64,000 nt of DNA from contig NZ_CM001776.1 of assembly GCF_000332275.1 (NCBI RefSeq), positions 1,535,268-1,599,267 on the forward strand, read 5' to 3'. A model generated the notes under the pieces. It was not told the origin of the DNA. It did not search any database and saw only the letters and a list, made by a program, of their open reading frames with translations. The position numbers were made by a program, and so were the translations under genes. Shown here in pieces: positions 1 to 10,449 of the stretch (its first letter is position 1; every line of letters starts with the position of its first letter). This stretch comes from Synechococcus sp. PCC 7336 (GTDB lineage Bacteria; Cyanobacteriota; Cyanobacteriia; Thermostichales; PCC-7336).

Positions 1-198
1 TCCCTTCATATAAACCTGGATATGTTCGTGAGCTTCGAGGCTGGCTCGCTCGGGCTGTACAACAATAGATGACATTTTCGAAGAAGAAGACATTGAGGCT
101 GGCTTGGGCTTCACTTGGGTGAAACTGGTTTGGCGATCGCTCGACGGTGTTTGCGTTTTAGATTTTGACTTTTGGTTGCGCTTATTCTTGTTTGCCAC
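1..198 (-). CDS. Next gene of the Cmr operon, 5' part only (Cmr5 or Cmr6 candidate)
   Basis: A GTG start at 198-196 opens a frame that stays open to the window edge (66 codons). A strong ribosome binding site (AGGAGG) lies just upstream, overlapping the end of cmr4, whose stop is only 4 bases before this start, so the two are surely co-transcribed. The visible N-terminus is rich in Lys, Ser and Thr and looks disordered; after about residue 45 it becomes more ordered (ERASLEAHEHIQVYMKG). By position in type III-B operons it should be Cmr5 or Cmr6, but no diagnostic motif is visible in this part, so the identity is inference. Confidence 0.55.
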   Translation of the reverse strand, partial: MANKNKRNQKSKSKTQTPSSDRQTSFTQVKPKPASMSSSSKMSSIVVQPERASLEAHEHIQVYMKG

Positions 199-202
199 GG
201 AA

Positions 203-1096
203 TTAACCTCCTACGGCAGGCGTTGCTTGCCTGTCATCTTGTTTCACCTGCGGAGCCTCACTCTTTCCTACCCAGCTCTGCACCCAGCCACGACCGACAT
301 TTGCTTGACCACCCACCTGGAGAAGTCCAGAGAGCAAATCGTGCAAAACCTCGTGGGCTTCGAGAGTTTTCTCGGTTGCAGTGCTGTAGCCCCAAGGGAA
401 ATACAAGAGGGTATCTTTGGGGATGCAAATGTCCGTCCAAAACACCTCTGCCGAACCACCCGCTTCCTCCTCGGTGTCTGCCTGAATTTTGTTGCGGACC
501 TGAGTCCACAGGGAATGCTCCATCAACACCTGAAAATCAGCATCCGGTAAGACAATGCGATTTTGCGACCAGGTTTGTGCAATCTCCCCTTGCAACGACA
601 GCGGCCATTCCTGGCTAAGAGCCAAAGCCGGTGAGACTTCTGTGGGAATCGTTTGTACCTCAATCCTGGCATCGGCGACGTGATAGGTTCCTGCACGAGT
701 GCCAATCGGATGTTTGGGAAGCGTCGGACAGGCTTGCTTACTGACAAGAGCACGATCTCGAATCAGGGAGTGGCAACTCACCCAGGTAAAGACCTCGCGA
801 GTGCCGTTGAGTGCCATCGTCCGCATCGGCACCCATAAGAGCCGCGCATCCCCAAACCAGACTTGATGTACCCCCATTTGCTGTCTCTCCTTCTGTTCTT
901 GCCCAAAGAGCAAGTCAGCATAGGGAGATAGAGATTCAACCTCGCGACGCAAACTTCCCCGCAATGACGAGCCCGGAATGTAAGGAAACTGGGTATGGAC
1001 CTCGCGAGCAATATCCAAAATATTGCCGAGATCTCCTTCTCCACCGCAGTGGATTGGAGCTAAGCCATAAAGATAACCAATACGAAAATCAGTCAA
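203..1096 (-). CDS. cmr4: Type III-B CRISPR RAMP protein Cmr4 (Cas7 family)
   Basis: 297 residues, normal for Cmr4, the backbone subunit of the Cmr effector that lines the crRNA-target duplex and cuts target RNA. The N-terminal half has the family signature: a Gly-rich HCGGEGDLG stretch, then ILDIARE with Asp28 at the place of the catalytic aspartate, then the FPYIPGSSLRGSLR motif (residues 38-51). Near the C-terminus the Gly-rich VGGQANVGRGW loop is typical of Cas7-like RAMPs. The catalytic residue being present suggests that target-RNA cleavage may still be possible. It follows cmr3 by 9 bases and nearly abuts the next gene, so this is an operon. Confidence 0.93.
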   Translation of the reverse strand: MTDFRIGYLYGLAPIHCGGEGDLGNILDIAREVHTQFPYIPGSSLRGSLRREVESLSPYADLLFGQEQKERQQMGVHQVWFGDARLLWVPMRTMALNGTREVFTWVSCHSLIRDRALVSKQACPTLPKHPIGTRAGTYHVADARIEVQTIPTEVSPALALSQEWPLSLQGEIAQTWSQNRIVLPDADFQVLMEHSLWTQVRNKIQADTEEEAGGSAEVFWTDICIPKDTLLYFPWGYSTATEKTLEAHEVLHDLLSGLLQVGGQANVGRGWVQSWVGKSEAPQVKQDDRQATPAVGG

Positions 1097-1105
1097 AATT
1101 TCACC

Positions 1106-5088
<3,983 letters not shown>

Positions 5089-5199
5089 CCACCAGAAATG
5101 CTGTTTGAGGGTGGGGAGGTCGGTGGTGTCGGGTAGGCCGGTGAGTAGTGCGGGATTGTACTGTTCGATCGCCGTTTGTATGAGCGCTTGGAGGTCTGG

Positions 5200-5402
5200 C
5201 GAAAGATTAGCTCTGGGTAGGATGCCCCCGAGAGTAGGTGGCTGATGTAGGTCGGGAAGGCATCTGTGGGGATGCGATCGAACAGGGCGCGATCGCTAGC
5301 TTTGGCGATCGCGTCTGCGCTGGCAGGGGTGTGGGGTGTGGATTCGAGGCCCAGTCCGTAGAGTAGGGCGTTGAGTTTGGCGAACCAGTATTGCTGACAC
5401 AC
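5200..5402 (-). pseudogene. cmr2: Frameshifted N-terminal piece of Cmr2
   Basis: From a GTG at 5402 this frame reads YWFAKLNALLYGLGLES, then ADAIAKASDRALFD and FPTYISHLLSGA. That matches the usual order of the Cmr2 N-terminus (YWxAKxxxLL, then a xxADxIAxASDRxxx block, then HLLSGA). After about 5200-5225 homology jumps to the frame of the main cmr2 body, so a one- or two-base indel separates the halves. Where other Cmr2 proteins have a LLHDP-type HD motif, this one has LLYGLG: the His-Asp pair is absent and the segment is short. The break could be a true mutation, a programmed frameshift or an assembly error. Confidence 0.7.
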
Positions 5403-5709
5403 AGGCGAGTTCTCAGTGCTAGTGAGGGGAGAGGAGTATCGAAAATGGGAGCGACCTCTGTCGATCTCCCGAGCACCAATGGAACTGAAACTCTATACGA
5501 AGCCTTGTCAGTAACTTCTATCAGGTTTTAGGGCACTGGCGCTGTAAATATTTGTTCCAGTACCTTTAGTATTTGTATATAAAGTATGAGTTATGCAACA
5601 TTGAGGGTGTGCTTTTGCTCGGCGGTGCTAGTCCTATGGAAAGGGGCGATCGCGGTTAAAGTCAGTGAATTAGTGGCAAAACAAGCTCTCTTAAGGAAGT
5701 CCGTTTGAG
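5403..5709. other. Intergenic region between cmr2 and the TIR gene
   Basis: This divergent spacer should hold promoters for the minus-strand cmr operon and the plus-strand TIR gene. An AT-rich stretch at about 5540-5600 is the likeliest promoter area. I see no repeat, RNA gene or further coding sequence. The plus-strand gene has AAGGAAG about 10 bases before its ATG. Confidence 0.4.
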
Positions 5710-6552
5710 ATGGAAAAGAAATTTTTTATTAGTTGGTCGGGGGAGATTAGTTGTCAGGTTGCTCGGGCTTTCAATAAATGGTTGCCAGAGGTAACATTAA
5801 ATGCAAAACCATTCCTCTCATCTGAAGATATTGAGAAGGGTCAGAATTGGTTCCTAAAAATTGAACAAGAGTTGCAAGATGCTCATTTTGGCATTATTTG
5901 CATCACTCCAGATAACATTGATTCCAAGTGGCTAAATTTTGAAGCAGGTGCTTTATTGCAGTCTCAAGACAAGAGAGTGATGACATTTCTGCTTGGATTA
6001 GAGAATAGTCAGCTCCATCAAGCGAAGAGCCCTCTAGCATTTTTTCAATCAACCCAGTACTCTAAAGATGATATACAAAGGCTTGTTAAGGCCCTCAATA
6101 ATATTGCTGACAGTCCTCTCTCTGACAGTCAGATTCAGAAGCTATTTAATAGCAATTGGAATGACTTGAAAAATGTATTAGATCCTCTTTTAAGGGAAGT
6201 CTCAAGGAAGATCGTTTTCCTTTTAGAAAGTGAAGGACGTAATGTTACGGAACAGATTGAGGCGGTTGAAAGTCATAATCTTGGTGTTATTAGGACATTA
6301 GTTTTCGAGAAAGATGAGCTGCCTCCACTGGACTCAATCGAGGCAATAGTTTACTTCTATGATAGAACAGAATCTTCATCTGAAAAGTTTCATTTGATGA
6401 TTGATAGACTTAAAAAATCACAGCAAAAGGTTAAGCTGATTGTTTATGTCGAGGGTGTTTTGAGTAATGAAGAAATCGAGCTTTTTAAAAGTTACCAACC
6501 TCCTAAAATCTCTAATATGGCTTCGACTCTAGCCACTCGTATGATTGAGTGA
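5710..6552 (+). CDS. TIR-domain protein with an uncharacterised C-terminal domain
   Basis: 280 residues. Residues 1-130 form a TIR domain: the opening KKFFISWSG strand, the FLSSEDIEKGQNW BB-loop region, the HFGIICITPDN strand and the SKWLNFEAGAL motif, in which Glu78 sits at the catalytic position of NAD-consuming TIR domains. Residues about 190-280 look like a separate Rossmann-like unit (alternating strands such as IEAIVYFYD and KVKLIVYVEG, ending in PKISNMASTLATRMIE); I do not recognise it as a known family. The gene is clearly AT-richer and has fewer HIP1 sites than its neighbours, which suggests recent transfer. It lies divergent from the Cmr operon. A defence effector is likely; a link to Cmr signalling is inference. 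Confidence 0.85.
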   Translation: MEKKFFISWSGEISCQVARAFNKWLPEVTLNAKPFLSSEDIEKGQNWFLKIEQELQDAHFGIICITPDNIDSKWLNFEAGALLQSQDKRVMTFLLGLENSQLHQAKSPLAFFQSTQYSKDDIQRLVKALNNIADSPLSDSQIQKLFNSNWNDLKNVLDPLLREVSRKIVFLLESEGRNVTEQIEAVESHNLGVIRTLVFEKDELPPLDSIEAIVYFYDRTESSSEKFHLMIDRLKKSQQKVKLIVYVEGVLSNEEIELFKSYQPPKISNMASTLATRMIE

Positions 6553-6631
6553 TGGCAAGTGGGCTTGCTATTCGTTGTGTTGTGGCCTAGCAACAGTAGT
6601 GACCCGTTGGTATTTGATGGGTATTTCCAAG

Positions 6632-7462
6632 CTAGAGCGTATCGGGATCGATTCCCTTTTGCCGGAGTTTGTCCAGCAGTTGTTTGCGTAACTGTCGTTC
6701 CTGTTCGGCGCGCTGGCTCTCCAGCTCAGCGCGCTGGCTTTCCTGCCCGGCCTGTCGCAAAGCTTCTCGTTCAGCGCGTTGGCTCTCCTGCTTAGCCAAT
6801 AAAGCCTGTTCGGCCCGCTGGCTCTCCTGCTCGCGCAACAGTCGTTCCTGCTCGGCAACCTCTGCCGGTGCCGTCAGCCGATTCCCCTCTCGGTCGTACC
6901 AATACAGCCACTCTCTCTGGCAATTTCGGTAAGTGCCAGTCTCTCTGCCCAAGCCCAAGCCAATCTCGGGCAACCACACGGGGTCACCCTCCAGCAAGAC
7001 GTAGCGATCGCCTTCGAGTCGATAAATCTCCAAGGGCTGACGCCGTTTGCGGGAGCAGTAGACGGGATTGTAGATTGCGTAGTACAAGACTCCGATATTG
7101 GCGTAGTCTGCCATCTTGGAGCCGTACTCTTGTCCGTAGCTGCGAGAGACGTATTCCACAACCAGAATGGGGAGTGCGCCCTCATGCCAGACCACATAGC
7201 TCTGTCTGCCGTCTGAGCGATCGAAGTGTTCCACCCCCAGACTCAAGAAACCATCCGGGACAATGGCAGGTGTATTGAGTTTGTAATAGACGGCTAAGTT
7301 GATGCCCCAGAACCAATCGGTGCGATCGCGCCAGTGCCAAGCGAGGAGATCGCCCAAGAGGCTGGCGACGAGCGTTTGCAATTCGCTATCCACAGGGGCA
7401 AAGTCAGTTTCGGGCAGTTCGTCTTGGGTAGGGAGGTGTTGTCGAGGTTTGAACTGGACCAT
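6632..7462 (-). CDS. Uma2 family endonuclease-like protein
   Basis: The frame extends to 7615, but the family begins at the ATG encoding MVQFKPRQHLPTQDELPETD, so I place the start at 7462 (276 residues). Uma2 (DUF820) proteins carry a PD-(D/E)XK-type fold: here VPDGFLSLG, then LPILVVEYVSRSYG and the Lys of GSKMADY, followed by YYAIYNP. The C-terminal third is a charged coiled coil built of repeated ESQRAE units, common in cyanobacterial members. Such genes occur in many copies per cyanobacterial genome and their role is unknown. The upstream extension (7463-7615) contains a remnant of another gene pair. Confidence 0.82.
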   Translation of the reverse strand: MVQFKPRQHLPTQDELPETDFAPVDSELQTLVASLLGDLLAWHWRDRTDWFWGINLAVYYKLNTPAIVPDGFLSLGVEHFDRSDGRQSYVVWHEGALPILVVEYVSRSYGQEYGSKMADYANIGVLYYAIYNPVYCSRKRRQPLEIYRLEGDRYVLLEGDPVWLPEIGLGLGRETGTYRNCQREWLYWYDREGNRLTAPAEVAEQERLLREQESQRAEQALLAKQESQRAEREALRQAGQESQRAELESQRAEQERQLRKQLLDKLRQKGIDPDTL

Positions 7463-7494
7463 CAGTTCTGCTCCAATTGAGCTCACTCTATCGT

Positions 7495-7560
7495 AGCGCT
7501 GCCTCCTACTCCGCCGACTCATCACCCTCACCTCCAAACTCAAGCGAGCCCCAAACCCCT
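7495..7560 (-). pseudogene. Remnant of a four-helix-bundle/RelE-like gene pair
   Basis: Upstream of the Uma2 gene the minus strand encodes KGFGARLS directly joined to EVRVMSRRSRR. The same two peptides occur in the intact pair at 9136-9946 (EGFGARLS in the first gene, EVRAMSRRSRR at the start of the second), where some 200 bases separate them. At DNA level a stretch of about 35 bases covering the MSRRSRR codons is nearly identical. This is therefore a scar of a related copy with an internal deletion. Confidence 0.5.
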
Positions 7561-7678
7561 TCAACAACCGCGCCACCCGATTGCGACGGCGATCGCAGAC
7601 AGACGGCTTACCCAACCGCTATCTTTGAAAAGGCACAAGACTTTTCTGTAGGCGGACCCTTTGGGGTAGGAGAGATAG

Positions 7679-7945
7679 ATGGATATTGCACTCACGCCTG
7701 AGCTACAGCGTTTGATTCAGCGACAAGTGAAGAGTGGAAAATATGCTTCAACGAGTGAAGTTTTATTAGCAGGGGTGCGTCTCTTGGACGAAATAGAGTC
7801 GATGTATCGGGGGCGGTATGAGGAATTGCGGCAAGAAGTGCTAATGGGTGTGGACGCTGCTGAGCGAGGGGAGTTCATTCCTGCTGAAACTGTTTTCGAG
7901 CGGGCACAAGCAAGGCTGAATGAGAAGCGAGATCGGGCTACATGA
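7679..7945 (+). CDS. ParD-like type II antitoxin (ribbon-helix-helix)
   Basis: 88 residues starting MDIALTPELQRLIQRQVKSG, with YASTSEVLLAGVRLL following: the standard layout of the ParD/CC2985-type antitoxin, an N-terminal ribbon-helix-helix DNA-binding unit and a charged tail (ERAQARLNEKRD) that should wrap the toxin. The stop overlaps the toxin ATG by 4 bases, so the pair is translationally coupled and probably autoregulated. A GGAGAGATAG ribosome binding site precedes the ATG. Confidence 0.88.
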   Translation: MDIALTPELQRLIQRQVKSGKYASTSEVLLAGVRLLDEIESMYRGRYEELRQEVLMGVDAAERGEFIPAETVFERAQARLNEKRDRAT

Positions 7946-8244
7946 GTTTGACTTGTGTCTTCACGGTTCCTGCCAGTCGAGATTTAGAGGTGATTTTGGA
8001 TCGTCTTGCAGAACTGAACAGTGTAGAGACTGCTGAGCAGTTTCTCGGCAGGGTCAATGATAAGTGTCGCAGACTAACTAGTTTCCCTGGCTTGGGATAT
8101 CGACGAGACGAGCTTTCTCCGGGGATGAGAAGTGTTCCGGTAGCTGACTACTTAATTTTTTATCGAGCATTTGAAGACAGAATTGAAATTCTGAGGGTGG
8201 TGAGTGGATATCGAGATTTAGATACTCTCTTTGAGGAAGAGTGA
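7942..8244 (+). CDS. ParE/RelE-family toxin
   Basis: 100 residues; ParE-type toxin fold: an N-terminal strand and helix (VFTVPASRDLEVILDRLAELNS), a second helix (AEQFLGRVNDKCRRLTSFPGLG), then RRDELSPGMRSVPVADYLIFYRAFEDRIEILRVVSGYRDLD, which matches the C-terminal sheet of ParE proteins, including the YLIFYR strand. ParE members usually poison gyrase and RelE members cleave mRNA at the ribosome; the target cannot be decided here. Pairs with the antitoxin directly upstream. Confidence 0.88.
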   Translation: MSLTCVFTVPASRDLEVILDRLAELNSVETAEQFLGRVNDKCRRLTSFPGLGYRRDELSPGMRSVPVADYLIFYRAFEDRIEILRVVSGYRDLDTLFEEE

Positions 8245-8285
8245 TTCAATTTAAATTAAGATATTTAGGCGATCGAAAAATCTTA

Positions 8286-8567
8286 TAAACCTCATCCATG
8301 TTGAGACCTGGAGTTTTTAGACATTGCACTCGGCCCCCTAAATCCCCCACCAGTGGGGGACTTGTGAGAGTCTGTTGGCTGCGCTCTACAGCTTTAATGA
8401 CCGTGATTTGCCGGTTCGTCTTCCCCGTCTCAAAACCCTAGCTAGCACTGTCGCCAAGTCCCCCAGAATGGGGGATTTAGGGGGCGAATGCAGTGCTTAA
8501 CAGCGTTAGTGAGGGAGACTAAAAGGTGCCTCATTAAAACTACAGGTTTCTGACTAGACTTGGTTTA
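8286..8567. mobile_element. Palindromic MITE-like element, copy 1
   Basis: About 282 bp ending in TAAACC and GGTTTA. Inside are two inverted blocks, CCCCCTAAATCCCCCA and TGGGGGATTTAGGGGG, each forming its own hairpin and able to pair with one another. A second copy lies in inverted orientation at 60551-60835; aligned by eye the two agree over almost their whole length. No open reading frame: a non-autonomous element. Confidence 0.85.
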
Positions 8568-8617
8568 GAAGACAGAGTTATTTCCTTCAAGTCAGAATTA
8601 TTGTTCTTGTCTCTTTA

Positions 8618-8863
8618 GTCTCTAATCAGGTGATTTCCCAAGGACTGGGAAGATTCCAACAGCAATGTTGAAACCCTTTGGTCTAACCTGTTTCCAATCA
8701 GGTGATTTCCCAAGGACTGGGAAGCTATTTTTTGGATCTTAATTTTATTAAATACTATAGTTTCCAATCAGGTGATTTCCCAAGGACTGGGAAGGACATC
8801 ATCTCTGACGAAGGATCCGCTTTGGCGGGTTTCCAATCAGGTGATTTCCCAAGGACTGGGAAG
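8618..8863 (-). CRISPR. CRISPR array, four 35-nt repeats and three spacers
   Basis: Repeats at 8618-8652, 8690-8724, 8760-8794 and 8829-8863; spacers of 37, 35 and 34 bases. The last three repeats are identical; the first differs at two positions. The repeat holds a 6-bp stem (TTCCCA/TGGGAA) around a 5-base loop. Read on the minus strand it ends GATTGGAAAC, resembling the 3' end of cyanobacterial type III repeats, so I orient the array on the minus strand, like the cmr genes. The degenerate repeat is then the leader-distal one, as expected. The array is very short and lies 3.2 kb from cmr2. Confidence 0.93.
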
Positions 8864-9135
8864 AGCCGGTTCCTAGAATCAGCTCCTAGACTGAATTGTA
8901 GACCCCCAAATGCGGGGGGTACAAGAATTTGTAAAACTAATTGAGAATAGCGTCATTAAGCAGCCTTTAAAAACACCTGAAACCCTTGCCCAGAGCAGCA
9001 CGCGGGGGGTTCAACGAGAGAATGCGGGTTTCAGCCGACGAGCGTACCCCCCGCACGGATCGGCTCAGCAACCTTCTTAGTCTTCATCTCGAACTATCGG
9101 TATAGAATTTTAACCAGCATTCCCATCGACTAAGC
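8864..9135. other. Probable CRISPR leader side, with a 12-bp inverted repeat
   Basis: On the minus-strand reading this lies directly upstream of the first intact repeat, so the leader should be here. It contains a perfect 12-bp inverted repeat: TGCGGGGGGTAC at 8911-8922 and its complement at 9044-9055. The inner part also has GCGGGGGGT at 9002-9010. No coding sequence. The G-rich inverted repeats may be a small mobile element inserted in the leader. Confidence 0.5.
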
Positions 9136-9543
9136 CTACATTGGATGCCGAGCCACTCGATTGTAAGCCTCGTGAGACATCACCCTCAACGGCACAATCC
9201 CGTCATCCCCCCAACGACACAACAACCGATAGCGATACCCCACCGGCACCCGCACCAACGTCCGATCGCCCCGCAGCCGCTTCCCCCGCAACACCGCCAA
9301 ACTCACCCCATTGCCAAGATCGGCAATGACCTGCCGCGCTTTCTCCACCACCTTGCGAGGCAAATGCCTCAACTCCACCCCATCCCCCTCAAACGATCGC
9401 AACCACTCCAACCGCTTTTCCCGCCTCGCCAACACCGTAACTTCCTTACGTGCCTTCGCCTCCGCACAACAATGACAATAGGCCCCAAACCCCCGATGCC
9501 CGCAGCCAAACCGCTTGCGATGCCTCCTACTCCGCCGACTCAT
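9136..9543 (-). CDS. Cyanobacterial protein with N-terminal Cys/His motif and RelE-like body
   Basis: 135 residues. I prefer the ATG at 9543 (MSRRSRRHRKRFG) because GGAGGTGAGG lies six bases upstream; an ATG at 9558 is possible. The N-terminus has a putative zinc-binding cluster (FGCGHRGFGAYCHCC). The second half (LRHLPRKVVEKARQVIADLGNG, then GDRTLVRVPVGYRYRLLCRWGDDGIVPLRVMSHEAYN) resembles a RelE/HigB-like toxin fold. It overlaps the 3' end of the four-helix-bundle gene and the two form a pair seen in other cyanobacteria. Function unknown; a toxin-type activity is inference. Confidence 0.72.
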   Translation of the reverse strand: MSRRSRRHRKRFGCGHRGFGAYCHCCAEAKARKEVTVLARREKRLEWLRSFEGDGVELRHLPRKVVEKARQVIADLGNGVSLAVLRGKRLRGDRTLVRVPVGYRYRLLCRWGDDGIVPLRVMSHEAYNRVARHPM

Positions 9544-9946
9544 CGCCCTCACCTCCATTCAGCTCATCCAGCGGCACTGCCCACCCCACAGCCCTCTGCC
9601 TCAATCGCATCACCTCCGCCGCTAACTCCCCATACAGCCCATACAACTCCTCCCCCCGCTTCGCCGTCAGATACCCGTGAGCGATCGCCAACTCCACCCA
9701 CACCTGCACCTTCGACGCCTCCGCCGCCACCCCACTCAAGCGCGCTCCAAACCCCTCCACCTGCCAGCGTCGAAACCAAGCTTCCACCAGCCGCAAACAA
9801 ATCCCCCGAGTCGACCCCACCATCGGCTGTCCCATCTCGTTCCGGGCCACAGGGGGAAACTGCTGCACCACCCGAAACACCTGAATAGCCCCATCCATCG
9901 CCAACTGATACACCGACCATTCCTGAACTTGCGCCACAAGATTCAT
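9527..9946 (-). CDS. Four-helix-bundle protein of the S23/Avd-like family
   Basis: 139 residues from the ATG at 9946 (RBS GCAGGGAG). The pattern EWSVYQLAMDGAIQVFRVVQQFP, then RLVEAWFRRW, AAEASKVQVWVELAIAHGYL and LYGLYGELAAEVMRLRQ gives four amphipathic helices and matches the family of 23S-rRNA intervening-sequence proteins, which includes Avd, the partner of diversity-generating reverse transcriptases. It starts 14 bases after the cas2 remnant, which follows a reverse transcriptase-cas1 remnant. Most cyanobacterial homologues are not next to reverse transcriptases, so a functional link is only a possibility. Confidence 0.75.
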   Translation of the reverse strand: MNLVAQVQEWSVYQLAMDGAIQVFRVVQQFPPVARNEMGQPMVGSTRGICLRLVEAWFRRWQVEGFGARLSGVAAEASKVQVWVELAIAHGYLTAKRGEELYGLYGELAAEVMRLRQRAVGWAVPLDELNGGEGDESAE

Positions 9947-9959
9947 CTCCCTGCTCCCA

Positions 9960-10148
9960 TCACACAATGAACGTCGCATCATCCACCTCCCGCTCCGGCT
10001 GCAGCCCCAAAATCGCCACCTTGCGCCGCGTCGAAGCCGACATCAAATAAAACCGCACCTGGTCTTCCTCCTGCTTGACGCAACGCTCCAACTTGTTGCG
10101 CACCATCTCGTACTGCTCTGGCGTCAACACGCACTCAAACAGCGGCGA
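9960..10148 (-). pseudogene. cas2: cas2, C-terminal two thirds only
   Basis: The minus-strand frame ending at 9960 encodes SPLFECVLTPEQYEMV, then RNKLERCVKQEEDQVRFYLM and STRRKVAILG. This is the second half of Cas2: the FECxLT strand, the EEDxVRFY strand and a basic tail. The N-terminal YxxxYDI(S/P) strand with the metal-binding Asp is missing: the frame upstream reads PYRTQGEL, unrelated to Cas2, with no fitting start. So the gene lost its 5' third by deletion. Cas2 works with Cas1 to insert new spacers, hence the local adaptation module is dead. Confidence 0.8.
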
Positions 10149-10179
10149 TAGCTCACCTTGTGTCCGGTATGGGGATGGG

Positions 10180-10449
10180 TCACCGTTGAGTCGCCTCCTC
10201 CGTTTTGCGCTTGCGATACAGCCGCTTTAACACCACTCGGCTGTTGTGCAACTTGGCCTCAATAATGCTGGCTGCCTGCCGCCGCATAAACTCCTCATCC
10301 TCCGCTACTCCGACAAACAGCTCTGGCGTCACGCCATCCACCCCTGCCGCTCCGCTACCCCGCCGCACCAGCACCCATGCCGCCATCAACTGTTCGAGAT
10401 AAATCTGCATCGACCCCTTGCCTGTCTCTCGCATTAACAATGGGTTCAT
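10180..10449 (-). pseudogene. Reverse transcriptase-Cas1 fusion, internally deleted remnant
   Basis: The 89-residue frame joins two unrelated pieces. Residues 1-50 (QLMAAWVLVRRGSGAAGVDG, then VTPELFVGVAEDE) match the start of the reverse transcriptase domain of cyanobacterial RT-Cas1 or CRISPR RT proteins. From about residue 56, RRQAASIIEAKLHNSRVVLK and RLYRKRKTEE match an internal Cas1 helix that contacts DNA. The RT palm (YxDD) and all Cas1 catalytic residues are absent, so hundreds of codons were lost, apparently in frame. The frame then ends at a TGA. An intact version would acquire spacers, possibly from RNA. Confidence 0.75.

Noticed and set aside
8702-8944. Plus-strand 80-codon frame with a repeated peptide
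   Set aside because: It is a read-through of the CRISPR repeats, not a gene.
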